A program made the translations under genes and the position numbers. Source: Thermobifida cellulosilytica TB100 (lineage in GTDB: Bacteria > Actinomycetota > Actinomycetes > Streptosporangiales > Streptosporangiaceae). From it: a stretch of 54,462 nt of DNA. The stretch is taken from the NCBI RefSeq assembly GCF_001517975.1, contig NZ_KQ950188.1:57586-112047 (forward strand). Reading direction: 5' to 3'. The first letter of the stretch is position 1, and each line of letters starts with the position of its first letter. The notes beneath the pieces are model-generated. The model searched no databases and was not told the DNA's origin. It saw nothing but the letters and a program-made list of their open reading frames with translations. This document shows, piece by piece, positions 31,292 to 39,643 of this stretch.

Positions 31292-34051
31292 TTATTCGCC
31301 GCTGCTGTCGGCGCCATCGTCCAGAAGTCTGTCGGCTTCCTCGGAGCGTCCCAAGGCCCGAAGCACTGAGGCGAGATTGTTCCGGCTGGTCAGAGTGGCA
31401 GGATGTTCCTCGCCCAGAACACGACAGCAAGCATCCAGGACTGCACGGTGCTCGGCCTCGGCTTCCTCCAGGCGTCCCAGGTCTTGCAGGACCGAGGCGA
31501 GGTTGTTACGGCTGGTCAGAGTAGTGGGGTGGTCTTCGCCCAAGACTCGGCGGCGGGCTTCCAGGACTGCACGGTGCTCGGCCTCGGCCTCCTCCAGACG
31601 CCCCAACGCCCACAGGACCGAGGCGAGGTTGCTGCGGCTGATAAGGGTGTCCGGGTGGTCCTCACCCAGAAGGCGACGGCGAACCTCCAGGACTGCACGG
31701 TGCTCGGCCTCGGCCTCCTCCAGACGCCCCAGCGCCCGCAGGACCAGGGCGAGGTTGCTGCGGCTGCTCAGGGTGTCGGGGTGGTCTTCGCCCAAGACTC
31801 GGCGGCGGGCTTCCAGGACTGCACGGTGCTCGGCCTTGGCCTCCTCCAGGCAGCCCAACGCCCACAGGACCGAGGCGAGGTTGTTACGGCTGGTCAGAGT
31901 AGTGGGGTGGTCTTCGCCCAAGACTCGGCGGCGGGCTTCCAGGACTGCACGGTGTTCGGCCTCGGCCTCCTCCAGACGGCCCAGGTCTTGCAGGACCGAG
32001 GCGAGGTTGCTGCGGCTGATAAGGGTGTCCGGGTGGTCCTCACCCAGAAGGCGACGGCGAACCTCCAGGACTGCACGGTGCTCGGCCTCGGCCTCCCCCA
32101 AACGCCCCAGCGCCCGCAGGGCCAAGGCGAGGTTGCTGCGACTGGTCAGGGTGTGGGGGTGTTCTTCGCCGAGGATGCGGCGGCGGGTTTCCAGGACTGC
32201 ACGGTGTTCGGCTTCGGCCTCCTCCAGGCGCCCCAGGTCTTGCAGGACCGAGGCGAGATTGTTCCGGCTGGTCAGAGTGGCAGGATGTTCCTCGCCCAGA
32301 ACACGACAGCAAGCATCCAGGACTGCGCGGTGTTCGGCCTCGGCCTCCTCCAGGCGCCCCAGGTCTTGCAGGACCGAGGCGAGGTTGCTGCGGCTGCTCA
32401 GGGTGAAGGGGTGGTCCTCACCCAGGAGGCGGCGACTGGCTTCCAGGACTGCGCGGTGTTCGGCCTCGGCTTCCTCGAGGCGGCCCAACGCCCACAGGAC
32501 CGAGGCGAGGTTGTTGCGGCTGGTGAGGGTGTCGGGGTGGTCCTCGCCCAGAACACGACGGCAGATCTCCAGCTCAGCGCGGTGTTCGGCCTCGGCATCC
32601 TCCAGGCGCCCCAGGGCTTGCAGGACGAGGGCGAGGTTGCCCCGGCTGGCCAGGGTGTGGGGGTGGGTGGGGCCGAGGGTGGCGGTGTGGGCGGTGAGGG
32701 CCTGGCGGTAGGCGCGTTCGGCCAGCCGGTAGCGGCCCTGGGCATGCGCGGTGGTGCCGATGGCGTGGGCGTCGGCCGCGCCCGCATGGGCCAGGGCGGC
32801 GGTGACGACGGGCTCGGGCACGTGCTCGCCCGCAGGCGTACGGCGTTGGACCGCATCCACCAGGTAGTCGAACACGTCCACGCGGTCGGGACCGTGGGGG
32901 GTGAGCAGACGGGTGGTGCCGCGACGCGGCCGCACAGCCCACTCCCAGGCGGCTTCCGGGGGTTCGGGGTTGAGACGTTCCCCGCCGCGGTGGTCGAGGT
33001 AGTAACCGTGCACCTCTGTGATGAGCTTCCGAGACAGGGGGGAGGCGTAACCCGCACGGCGCAGGTCCACGGCGGCGGCGACCAGGCAGGCGCCACGGGG
33101 CCGGCTGGGAGCCCGCGGGTCGGTGTTGGCGCTCCACGCGTTCTCCCACTCGGCCAGCAGTTGCGGCCCGTTGGCCAGGTACTCGGCCACCCCGTACTCC
33201 TCCGCATGCTCCAGGGCATCGGCGATACGCCGATCATGGGCACGAAGCCGGGCGCGTTCGCGCTCGGCAGGACTGAACAGGCGGGGCAGGAAGATCCGGT
33301 GGGCACGCCCCAGCAGGGCCTGGACCCTGTGACAGGTGTCGGCGGCCGCACCGTCCTCAGGAACACTGCGCCACCGGTTCTCCTCGGCCGCGCGCAGGGT
33401 GGCCACCACGACCCGGTGACGGCGACGGCCGAGGGCGAGCAGGCGGGAGAGGGCATCCCGGGTCAGCTCGGGCGAGGAGAACCAGGTGTTGAGGTCGTCA
33501 AGCCACAGCACACACCTGCGCTGTTCGTTGGCGGCGCGCAGCGCGGCCCCGATCCCTCCAGCGGTGGCGGGGATGATCAGGGTGTGGTCGGGCAGGACAG
33601 CGCGGACCGCTTCGAAGGCGCACCGGGTCTTGCCCGCCGTGGAGTCCCCCACCACCAGCACGAACGTGTTCTCGGCGAGTCGGGCGCGCAGTTCCTCGTC
33701 GACGTCACGCGGCACGAACGGCGGCACCGGGTCGGCACTACTGCTGGCGGCGGCCGGGTGCACGCCCCAGTCCCGGGGGTCGTCGAGCTGGCGGACCCTG
33801 GGGAGTTTCCCCGAAGGCAGGCTCAGACAGCCCTCGGCAACAGCAAGGGCCTGCTGATCGCGACGCTCCGCCTCCCGCTCGTAGCGGGCCTGCCACACTC
33901 CCAGTGCGACTGCGGCCACCGCGGCCGCCGCGGTGGCCGCGGTGATGGCCCAGGGCACCTCGATCTGGTAGGCGGCCAGCAGTTCCGGAGCCACTGCCAG
34001 GAGCGCGAGAAAGCCTGCTATGAGAAATGCCCAGAGCGAACGTCGCCGCAT
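31292..34051 (-). CDS. Membrane STAND-type NTPase with ten near-identical TPR repeats
   Basis: The 919-residue product has two transmembrane helices (residues about 5-55). A P-loop NTPase domain follows with Walker A VVGDSTAGKT and Walker B RCVLWLDDLN, then a spacer domain to about residue 460. Ten full 42-residue kinesin-light-chain-type TPRs come next (consensus LASVLxxLGRLEEAEAEHRAVL, each ending LGEDHPxTL) plus a partial one. ATG 34051 has GGAGG seven bases upstream. The layout is that of signal-transducing STAND proteins, several of which act in phage defence or programmed cell death, and it lies in an integrative element. Partner and trigger are unknown. Confidence 0.85.
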   Translation of the reverse strand: MRRRSLWAFLIAGFLALLAVAPELLAAYQIEVPWAITAATAAAAVAAVALGVWQARYEREAERRDQQALAVAEGCLSLPSGKLPRVRQLDDPRDWGVHPAAASSSADPVPPFVPRDVDEELRARLAENTFVLVVGDSTAGKTRCAFEAVRAVLPDHTLIIPATAGGIGAALRAANEQRRCVLWLDDLNTWFSSPELTRDALSRLLALGRRRHRVVVATLRAAEENRWRSVPEDGAAADTCHRVQALLGRAHRIFLPRLFSPAERERARLRAHDRRIADALEHAEEYGVAEYLANGPQLLAEWENAWSANTDPRAPSRPRGACLVAAAVDLRRAGYASPLSRKLITEVHGYYLDHRGGERLNPEPPEAAWEWAVRPRRGTTRLLTPHGPDRVDVFDYLVDAVQRRTPAGEHVPEPVVTAALAHAGAADAHAIGTTAHAQGRYRLAERAYRQALTAHTATLGPTHPHTLASRGNLALVLQALGRLEDAEAEHRAELEICRRVLGEDHPDTLTSRNNLASVLWALGRLEEAEAEHRAVLEASRRLLGEDHPFTLSSRSNLASVLQDLGRLEEAEAEHRAVLDACCRVLGEEHPATLTSRNNLASVLQDLGRLEEAEAEHRAVLETRRRILGEEHPHTLTSRSNLALALRALGRLGEAEAEHRAVLEVRRRLLGEDHPDTLISRSNLASVLQDLGRLEEAEAEHRAVLEARRRVLGEDHPTTLTSRNNLASVLWALGCLEEAKAEHRAVLEARRRVLGEDHPDTLSSRSNLALVLRALGRLEEAEAEHRAVLEVRRRLLGEDHPDTLISRSNLASVLWALGRLEEAEAEHRAVLEARRRVLGEDHPTTLTSRNNLASVLQDLGRLEEAEAEHRAVLDACCRVLGEEHPATLTSRNNLASVLRALGRSEEADRLLDDGADSSGE
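31335..32660 (-). repeat. Array of ten 126-bp tandem repeats encoding TPR units
   Basis: The 126-bp unit recurs in register, each with CAGGACCGAGGCGAGGTTG or a close variant. Third-position differences between units are few and shared in blocks, for example units 3 and 10 both encode LDACCRVLGEEHPATL. This indicates recent unit duplication or gene conversion. Confidence 0.9.
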
Positions 34052-34411
34052 GCCCACACCTCCGCCACGCCAGCTTGCCATTCCCTCCCCGGTGCATGGG
34101 ACGTAACGGACGAACATTCTGATCCCAGGAGAAGAGGGAGACAGCCAAGAATGGCGTCACTATGACGAAACGGCAGCTCCAGGCAGGCTTGAAGGGCGAG
34201 GTGGCCGAATTCCGTCGGTCCACGTGGTGATCTGACGTCTTGGATCGTGCTGTGTTGGGGATACCGGCCAGCGCAGTTCGGCCTCTGCGGCGGTGCGGAT
34301 ATAGCTCGAAATAGGACATCCTGCACCCGAGCCACACCCCACCCCAACGGTGTGCAACACCGTCTCCTTGAGCTGCCAGGACCTGATTCGGCACAAGCTT
34401 GTGGAGATCAC
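34052..34411. other. 360 bases without a recognised gene
   Basis: Short open frames here lack third-position GC bias. I see no RNA gene, operator or clear hairpin. It presumably holds the promoter of the leftward STAND gene and the 3' flank of the RsbW-like gene. Confidence 0.5.
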
Positions 34412-34824
34412 TCAGATCTCGAACCAGGTTTCTCGGCCGTGCCATCCGTTGCGGCTTCCCCAGCAGTCGGCGAGAGCGTCAACGATGAAGAGCCCTCGGC
34501 TGTGTTCGTCGTCAGCTCCGGGTTTGGCCACGTAGGGGTTTCTTGGCGGCTTCCGCTGTCGTGGACGGTGATGCGGACCACTTCGGTGTAGGTGCGCTCC
34601 ACTACGACGAGGAAGCCGCCGTCCTGCTGGCCGGAGCGGGTGTGTTCGACGGCGTTGGTGGCCAGTTCGCTGGTGAGCAGGATCGCGTCGTCCTGGCGGG
34701 GGTGATCGGGAAGTTCCTCGGCGATGAAGCGGCGGACTTCGCTGAGGGACTCGGGGTGGCCGGGGAACCAGCGGGCGCGGGCCGGCGGCGTCGGCTGGAG
34801 GGGGTGGGCAGCGTGCAGGCTCAT
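34412..34824 (-). pseudogene. Frameshifted RsbW-type (HATPase_c_2) ATP-binding protein
   Basis: From ATG 34824 the frame gives the N-terminal half of an anti-sigma/serine-kinase ATPase: PESLSEVRRFIAEELPDH, ILLTSELATNAVEHTRSG, VVRITVHDSGS. It then turns into low-complexity sequence. The proper ending, YVAKPGADDEHSRG followed by LFIVDALADCWG and ETWFEI, lies in the next frame and stops at 34412. One C missing from the run near 34531-34534 accounts for this exactly. Either the gene is dead or the base is a sequencing error. It is divergent from the 34985 operon, like many orphan HATPase_c_2 genes beside XRE regulators. Confidence 0.75.
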
Positions 34825-34877
34825 TGCGATGTGCCCTCTCGTCGGGCAGTCCACAGCCAGAATGAACTGCGTGACCA

Positions 34878-34890
34878 GTACTCAAAGTAC
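34878..34890. promoter_or_regulatory. Inverted repeat GTACT-CAA-AGTAC, candidate XRE operator
   Basis: Perfect 5-bp arms in the divergent promoter between the RsbW-like gene and the 34985-36495 operon. Closely similar sequences recur at the end of that operon, before the pra remnant (36486-36518). Confidence 0.5.
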
Positions 34891-34984
34891 AGATGCAGCA
34901 CAACAGGTAACTGTTACTTGGAATGTGCTTGCCGCACGATGAGTACGGACAGCGAAACGCATAGAGCCGACTGAGGGAGTCGCC

Positions 34985-35293
34985 GTGTTCGGTCTGGTGG
35001 TCAAGTTCGTCCTGAAAGACGAAGCCAGCGCACAGGGGTTCGACGCGCTTGTGGCCGAGACACTGCCCAAGATCCGTCAGAGCGAACCGGGGACCCTGGT
35101 CTATGCGGTGCACGAGGTGGACGGCGAGCCGCTGCATCGGGTCTTCTACGAGATGTACGCCGACCGGGCAGCCTTCGAGGCCCACGAGGAGCAGCCGCAC
35201 GTGCGGCGCTTCCTCCAGGAACGCGGCCAGTACCTGGAGTCCTTCTCGGTGGACTTCCTGAGCCTGCGGGATGCCAAGGGCGTGACGAAGTGA
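34985..35293 (+). CDS. Antibiotic-biosynthesis-monooxygenase (ABM) fold protein
   Basis: The 102-residue dimeric alpha-beta barrel protein has the ABM pattern (VVKFVLKDEASAQGFDAL, GTLVYAVHEVDG, FYEMYADRAAFEAHEE). Members are quinol or haem monooxygenases or simple stress proteins. GAGGGAG precedes the GTG, and the stop overlaps the GTG of the XRE gene, so they form one operon in an integrative-element cargo region. Substrate unknown. Confidence 0.85.
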   Translation: MFGLVVKFVLKDEASAQGFDALVAETLPKIRQSEPGTLVYAVHEVDGEPLHRVFYEMYADRAAFEAHEEQPHVRRFLQERGQYLESFSVDFLSLRDAKGVTK

Positions 35294-36495
35294 GCACGGA
35301 GTACCAGAAAGCGCTGGGCCGCAAGATCGCCCGGTACCGGCGCAGGCGGGGCCTGTCGCAGCGGGAGTTCGCCGGTCTGATCAACCGCTCCGAAGCCTGG
35401 GTCTCCCAGGTGGAACGCGGGGTGCGCAAGGTCGACCGGATGTCGGTGCTGGAAGCCGTGGCCGAGGTGTTGGAGGTGCCGATTGCGGATCTTGCGGCCG
35501 AGGCACCCATCGTCGCGGCCACGGTCGAAGAGGCGCCGGGCAGCACTCGGCTGCGCCTGGTGCTCAGTGCCGCGCACGCCCTGAACGCACTACTCGGCCA
35601 GAAGCAACCGGCTGACCCTGCGGAGTTGCGGCCTCGTGCAGAACAGACGTGGAAACTGACGCATGAGGGCCGCTACCTGGAACTGACGGACCTGCTGGAA
35701 TCCCTGGTGTCGCAACTGGAGGCAGCGGCACGGTCGGTGGACAACGGGCAGCGCGCGGAGTGTTTCCGACTGCTGGCCTCGGTCTACCAGGCGTGCTCGT
35801 CGGCACTGAGCAAGCTGGGCGAGTTCGAGGCGGCCTGGATCGCCGCTGACCGGGCGATCGTCGCGGCGGAGCGGGCTGACGACCCGCTGTTGATGGCGGC
35901 TGGTGAGTTCCGGTTGTGCCTGACCTTCCAGGGGGCCAAACACTTCAACCAGGTCGAGACAGTGGCGCGCACCTCGGTGGAAGCGCTGTCCTCTCTGGCT
36001 GCCGACGGCCGTCCGGAGGTGCTGTCGTTGATGGGGGCGCTGACCCTGCAACGGGCGATCGCTGCCGCACGCAGCAACGACGCGACCGCCGCGTACAAGC
36101 ACATCGCCTCGGCTCGGTCACTGGCCGAACGGCTCGGCGCAGACCGCAACGACTTCAACACCGAGTTCGGTCCGACCAACCTGGGTCTTCATGAGGTGTC
36201 GGCCGCGGTGGACCTGGGCGATGCCGGAGTGGCGCTGCGTGCGGCGGCGACGGTGGATGCTTCGGGCCTGTCGGCGGAGCGGCGGGGACGGTTCCTCATC
36301 GACGTGGCACGTGCTCACCTCCAGCGGCGCAACATCGACGAGGCCGTGGCGGTGCTGGAACAGGCCGAAACGATCACTCCTGAACAGGTACGCAGTCATC
36401 CTCTGGCACGTCAGGCGATCGGGGACCTGCTGATCATTCAGGACCCGGCCAGTCCTGAACTCCAAGGACTAGCTCGGAGAGCGGGCGTACTCTGA
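35290..36495 (+). CDS. XRE-family regulator with TPR-like C-terminal domain
   Basis: The 401-residue product has an N-terminal helix-turn-helix (IARYRRRRGLSQREFAGLI, SEAWVSQVERGVR) and a helical-repeat region from residue 90 to the end. This class often partners HATPase_c_2 proteins, one of which (frameshifted) is divergent at 34412. The repeated GTACTC...AGT motifs before its operon and just after its own end are candidate binding sites, implying self-control and control of the pra remnant downstream. Confidence 0.87.
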   Translation: MSTEYQKALGRKIARYRRRRGLSQREFAGLINRSEAWVSQVERGVRKVDRMSVLEAVAEVLEVPIADLAAEAPIVAATVEEAPGSTRLRLVLSAAHALNALLGQKQPADPAELRPRAEQTWKLTHEGRYLELTDLLESLVSQLEAAARSVDNGQRAECFRLLASVYQACSSALSKLGEFEAAWIAADRAIVAAERADDPLLMAAGEFRLCLTFQGAKHFNQVETVARTSVEALSSLAADGRPEVLSLMGALTLQRAIAAARSNDATAAYKHIASARSLAERLGADRNDFNTEFGPTNLGLHEVSAAVDLGDAGVALRAAATVDASGLSAERRGRFLIDVARAHLQRRNIDEAVAVLEQAETITPEQVRSHPLARQAIGDLLIIQDPASPELQGLARRAGVL

Positions 36496-36518
36496 GTGCA
36501 AGCTAGTACTCAAAGTGT
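36486..36518. promoter_or_regulatory. Two GTACTC-type half-palindromes before the pra remnant
   Basis: GTACTCTGAGTGC (36486-36498) and GTACTCAAAGTGT (36506-36518) resemble the perfect GTACTCAAAGTAC at 34878. They are 20 bases apart, two helical turns, and lie 88-120 bases before the pra remnant. Confidence 0.5.
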
Positions 36519-36605
36519 CAGGCAATAGAAAAAGTACGGGTTGGCGTGTGGTTGTCGCTGCACTCCTTCCGTGTGTGGAAGGGGCGACAGCCCCACGCTT
36601 TCTTC

Positions 36606-36911
36606 ATGTCTGTCACCAGCAAAGGGGTACGTACGGCGATTCAGGGTGCGTTTCCGGTGGAGTTCGGGACGGTGTTCCCGCACGGGGCGTTCGCGCTGGG
36701 GGTGGAGGCGGTGGCGAACTTCGAGACCAAGCGGCCGGAGGGGGACCGGGAGACCGGGTTGCCGTTCCGGCCGGTGGAGTTCGAGGGCATGACGGTCATG
36801 CCCTACGTGGACGACTCGGGGCGGCGGCCCCGGGTGGCCTACTCGCTGCGCGCCCGCGGCATCAAGGCTCCCGGTGCCGGTGGGCGTCGGGCAGCCAAGG
36901 ACGCCGCCTGA
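36606..36911 (+). CDS. Pra-like activator, in-frame internally deleted copy
   Basis: The 101-residue product matches the 133-residue protein at 45893 at both ends (AIQGAFPVEFGTVFPHGAFALGVEAV and PFRPVEFEGM, VAYSLRARG). It lacks about 38 internal residues between two copies of a GLPxx segment, and has its own N-terminus MSVTSKGVRT. The frame is kept, so a protein may still be made. The sequence continuing after the stop is the left end of the next element, so the rest of this element's backbone has been lost. See 45893 for the family. Confidence 0.65.
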   Translation: MSVTSKGVRTAIQGAFPVEFGTVFPHGAFALGVEAVANFETKRPEGDRETGLPFRPVEFEGMTVMPYVDDSGRRPRVAYSLRARGIKAPGAGGRRAAKDAA

Positions 36912-36913
36912 GC

Positions 36914-37366
36914 TGGTGTCGTGTGCGGGATGTCCGTGGAGGTCCGGAAACGGCGTCTGAGCTGGGCGGACGCCTTTCAGGGAGGGCGATGATTCCGGAG
37001 CTGTCCAGCCCTGTTCGAAGCCGTTGTGAGCAGCCGTGTTGGCACGAGGGCGGCAACGTTACGGGATCGGGGCAGCCCTGCGCCACCCGAGATTTCGGCA
37101 ACCACAACGGCGGGCGACCACGGTCCTCGGTCGTGGTGCTCGATCGCGCCGGAGTCCTCAGCCACAGACAGGCAGAGTCGCGGATCGAGTGCCACGGGAA
37201 CCGAGGACGCCAGGGACCACAGCTCGGTGACTACGGCCATTGGACGGTTGCCTACTACGGCAGGTCCAATCAAGAGCCCTCTGGGGGTGGCTCCGGACCG
37301 GGCGGCAGCCCGCAGCCGGAGCCACCCCCAGACGTTGCGGCGGCGTGCAGTGCCGACGCCTTTGCA
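36914..37366. repeat. 0.45-kb element left-end repeat, copy 1
   Basis: The segment is about 85-90% identical by eye to 42358-42806. Each copy follows the att position (copy 2 directly follows a 43-base att core; copy 1 keeps only GTC of it). It holds no coding frame of good quality but several inverted repeats. Position and structure fit a transfer locus (clt) or a non-coding RNA of the element. Confidence 0.75.
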
Positions 37367-37494
37367 ACCGATCTTGGATTTGTGTGGAATGCCCTATCGA
37401 ATATTTTGTCCCATGCCCAAATTCGTCCAGATGGGTCGGTAAAACGACGTAGATAGAACTGTGGCACATAGTGATGAAGCTTTGGATTGGACAT
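37270..37494 (-). pseudogene. 5' fragment of a DUF4238-type gene
   Basis: From ATG 37494 the first about 48 residues (KLHHYVPQFYLRRFTDPSG, IWAWDK) are the start of the DUF4238 family, whose members are normally around 300 residues. The frame then runs into the non-coding left-end repeat and stops at 37270. The gene has been cut at the repeat boundary near 37345-37366. Function of the family is unknown. Confidence 0.7.
37280..37332. other. 17-bp stem-loop in left-end repeat, copy 1
   Basis: Arms 37280-37296 and 37316-37332 pair perfectly over 17 bp, with an inner GGGC-GGCA-GCCC hairpin in the loop. In copy 2 one T-A pair has become C-G, keeping the stem. Confidence 0.75.
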
Positions 37495-37598
37495 ATCTGC
37501 GCGGTCGGCCACTCGGGTGGGAGTTGCTAAAATTGACAATATGCAACCAGAAGCGCCACCAAGACGCTTCTTTGTATTGAGTTCCCTTGGGGGTCTGC

Positions 37599-38336
37599 TT
37601 ATTGAAATCGCCTGGCGCTGTTGGTTTTCCAGATGAATTCGAAGCTGCTCAGATAAGTCTTCGTTAGTTCCGGATTGATGGTGTTGTCGATACGGGTGAC
37701 GGGTGCGTTTGCTGCGGGGACTCCGTAGACGTGGTGGTTGACGAGTAAGTGTTCGTCTGCGCGGTAGATCGAGTTGTACAGCACGGTTTGATGAAGCCGG
37801 ATCTGGACGCCCTCGACGTCGGCTAAAGGGCGGTAGAGAACGAGAACGTTGCGGATTTTGGCGACCATGGCGTCGCCGATGCCTTCCTCGATGCCGCGCT
37901 GTTTGACGTTGGGGCAGTCGGGGTCGCCAAGCAGGATGCGGACTGCGACGCCTGCGCGGGCTTTGCGTTCGAGGATTTTGAGCATTCCGGTGTCGTCGGC
38001 AAGGAAGAATCCGCTGTAGACGAGGATGTCGATCTCGTACTTGGCGGATTCGAAGAATGCGCGCCATGTCTCTCGCGGGATCTGCCAGCGGTGGGGGTAG
38101 ACAGTGCGGACTCCTGGCGGTGCTTGGGCTGGGAGTTCGGTGGTGGCCTTGGTGTCGGGCCAGAGTTGGTGTTCTGGCACTCCCACGAGGCCGGCGAGGG
38201 CCCAGCGGTGGCGGGGGTAGGGCCTGGTTCCGGCAATCCAGCGGCGGACGGTCTTAGGGTCCACGCCAAGGCGTGCGGCAACGTCGGTGTCTGTGAGGCG
38301 TGAAGCGGCCAGGGCGCGGCGTAGGGGCTCGTTCAC
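37599..38336 (-). CDS. XRE regulator with PLD-like C-terminal domain (paralogue 1)
   Basis: The 245-residue product has an N-terminal helix-turn-helix (AARLGVDPKTVRRWIAGTR) and a C-terminal domain with VYSGFFLADD, VRILLGDPDCPNV, VLYRPLADVEGVQIRLH and VLYNSIYRADEHLLVN. The last two resemble half-sites of the phospholipase-D/DUF5919 fold. It is a full-length paralogue of 40679-41416. AGGAGGA precedes the GTG start at 38336. Tandem AAGACGTCCC motifs upstream are likely its own operator. Whether the PLD-like domain binds a nucleotide signal or is catalytic is not visible. Confidence 0.82.
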   Translation of the reverse strand: MNEPLRRALAASRLTDTDVAARLGVDPKTVRRWIAGTRPYPRHRWALAGLVGVPEHQLWPDTKATTELPAQAPPGVRTVYPHRWQIPRETWRAFFESAKYEIDILVYSGFFLADDTGMLKILERKARAGVAVRILLGDPDCPNVKQRGIEEGIGDAMVAKIRNVLVLYRPLADVEGVQIRLHQTVLYNSIYRADEHLLVNHHVYGVPAANAPVTRIDNTINPELTKTYLSSFEFIWKTNSARRFQ

Positions 38337-38374
38337 GACAGGTCCTCCTCAGAGTGGGGGACCGACGATAACAG

Positions 38375-38394
38375 AAGACGTCCCAAGACGTCCC
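38375..38394. promoter_or_regulatory. Tandem 10-bp operator repeats AAGACGTCCC
   Basis: Two identical 10-mers lie head-to-tail, exactly one helical turn apart, between the divergent XRE gene and the small genes at 38520. The same GACGTCC core recurs before the paralogous XRE gene at 41461. Confidence 0.6.
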
Positions 38395-38519
38395 TCAAGA
38401 AGTCCGATACGAGGTACACATGTCCGCGTGCTCAAGCGAGGGTTTTGGCATGTGAAACCCCCGCGAGTGCGGCGAACACTCCGGGGGCGTGGTCCCAACC
38501 TGAAGAACCCAGGTGGAAC

Positions 38520-38765
38520 ATGTCAAACTTTACCGATTCCTCCCATATCCACCCCCGAACGGTGGCGCGTCCCCGACCGTACGCACCGATTCCGTTCACC
38601 CCACCGCCGCCGGCCTACCCGGTGACGCCAAAGGTGGCCGTGGTCCGTCCCTACGTCCTGCATCACGAACGGCGACGGCAAAGGCAGCGGGACGAACAGA
38701 GTCGCCAGGGCTTGGCGGTCCTGCTGGGCATGGCTCGGCCTCGGTCGTTGGTGGTGGCCGCATGA
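38520..38765 (+). CDS. Small Pro/Arg-rich protein of integrative elements
   Basis: The 81-residue product is rich in proline (residues 13-38) and arginine. AGGTGGA precedes the ATG at 38520, and the stop overlaps the next ATG by four bases, so the pair is co-translated. I recognise no domain. Similar small genes accompany regulator modules of actinomycete elements. Confidence 0.6.
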   Translation: MSNFTDSSHIHPRTVARPRPYAPIPFTPPPPAYPVTPKVAVVRPYVLHHERRRQRQRDEQSRQGLAVLLGMARPRSLVVAA

Positions 38766-38992
38766 GCGAGACCACGAACCCGCTGCTGAAGCTGCTCCGG
38801 AAGACCTACGGGGAGGAGTGGAACATCCGCCGCAGCCAGACCCTGTGGATCGCAAGCACCCGCAAGCCCGACAGCGAGTACGCGCCGACCATCATCGAGT
38901 CCGACGTTGAGCGCTTCGTTGCGCAGTTGGAAGACCCTCCGGCCAGGGTCCACGCCCTCCCCGAACCGGACGGCAGGGGTTCCTTGGTGTGA
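38762..38992 (+). CDS. Small conserved protein of integrative elements
   Basis: The 76-residue acidic product reads as one compact alpha/beta domain (YGEEWNIRRSQTLWIASTRK, then an acidic helix VERFVAQLED). It overlaps the upstream gene by ATGA. No known function; it looks like a conserved companion of AICE cargo regulators. Confidence 0.6.
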   Translation: MSETTNPLLKLLRKTYGEEWNIRRSQTLWIASTRKPDSEYAPTIIESDVERFVAQLEDPPARVHALPEPDGRGSLV

Positions 38993-39112
38993 CCAGACCG
39001 CCGCGCGGCCGGTGAGAGCGTCCTTCCCCTCATCGGTCGCGCGGCTTCCACATGTCGGGACACGGTGCTTCCTCACTGCGTGCCCGGGGCAGGAAAGCAC
39101 CGTCTGGAATCA

Positions 39113-39130
39113 TTGAGCTGTACTGCTCAA
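39113..39130. promoter_or_regulatory. Inverted repeat TTGAGC-N6-GCTCAA
   Basis: Perfect 6-bp arms around TGTACT, ending 15 bases before the ATG of the double-GntR gene. It is a candidate autoregulatory operator. Confidence 0.5.
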
Positions 39131-39145
39131 CAAGACTCGGAAGGA

Positions 39146-39634
39146 ATGCCTGTGGTCCCACGCTCGACCCCGTGGGGAACCTATGTGCGCATCGCGGACG
39201 AGTTGCGTCAACGCATCGCTGACGGGACGTGTCCTCCCGATGCCCCTCTTCCCTCGGAGTCGGAGCTGAGTCAGGAGTTCGGGGTTGCGCGTACGACATT
39301 GCGGCGGGCACTGGCGGTTCTGGAGAAGGAACGGCTGATCCGGGCTCTTCCGGGCACTGGACGCGTCGTGCTCGACCCGTCAGCGAGTAACGACGGGGAG
39401 CATTCCGGACAGCCCCAGTACCGGAGGATTGCCGCTGATCTGCGTGACAGGATCATGCGGGGGGAGCTTGCCCCTGGTGCTCCGTTACCTAGTGAGGCGG
39501 CGATCGTCCAGCAGTACGGGGTTTCTCGGGGGACCGCACGTCAGGCGCTGTCGGATCTGGAAGGGGCGGGCCTGATCCGCTCGGTGCACGGCAAGGGCCG
39601 CTTTGTCCTGGGGGTGGCAAAGCCCTCACGTTAG
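39146..39634 (+). CDS. Regulator made of two tandem GntR-type winged helices
   Basis: The 162-residue product contains two complete GntR winged-helix domains: YVRIADELRQRIADG to GRVVLDP, and YRRIAADLRDRIMRG to GRFVLG. There is no effector (UTRA or FCD) domain. Normal GntR regulators have one DNA-binding domain and dimerise through the effector part, so this may be a covalent pseudo-dimer. ATG 39146 is very close to GGAAGG; GTG 39152, six bases later, is spaced better and may be the true start. Confidence 0.85.
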   Translation: MPVVPRSTPWGTYVRIADELRQRIADGTCPPDAPLPSESELSQEFGVARTTLRRALAVLEKERLIRALPGTGRVVLDPSASNDGEHSGQPQYRRIAADLRDRIMRGELAPGAPLPSEAAIVQQYGVSRGTARQALSDLEGAGLIRSVHGKGRFVLGVAKPSR

Positions 39635-39643
39635 TCTGTCCGT

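Larger units (their letters stand above)
31111..36913. mobile_element. Oldest AICE-derived segment (cargo plus pra remnant)
   Basis: The left border is the decayed integrase end at 31021-31110. The right border is the point (about 36914) where a pra remnant is joined to the same left-end sequence that follows the att core at 42362. Inside are the STAND-TPR gene, the frameshifted RsbW-like gene, a monooxygenase-fold gene, an XRE regulator and a shortened pra. Rep, tra, xis and int are gone. Limits are inferred from repeats. Confidence 0.5.

Noticed and set aside
31335-32660. CRISPR-like regular DNA repeats
   Set aside because: The 126-bp periodicity is continuous coding sequence for 42-residue TPR units, without spacers or cas genes.
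36931-37457. Short open frames in the 0.45-kb left-end repeat (e.g. 36515-37456)
   Set aside because: Frames are not conserved between the two repeat copies, whereas stems are, so the segment is treated as non-coding.
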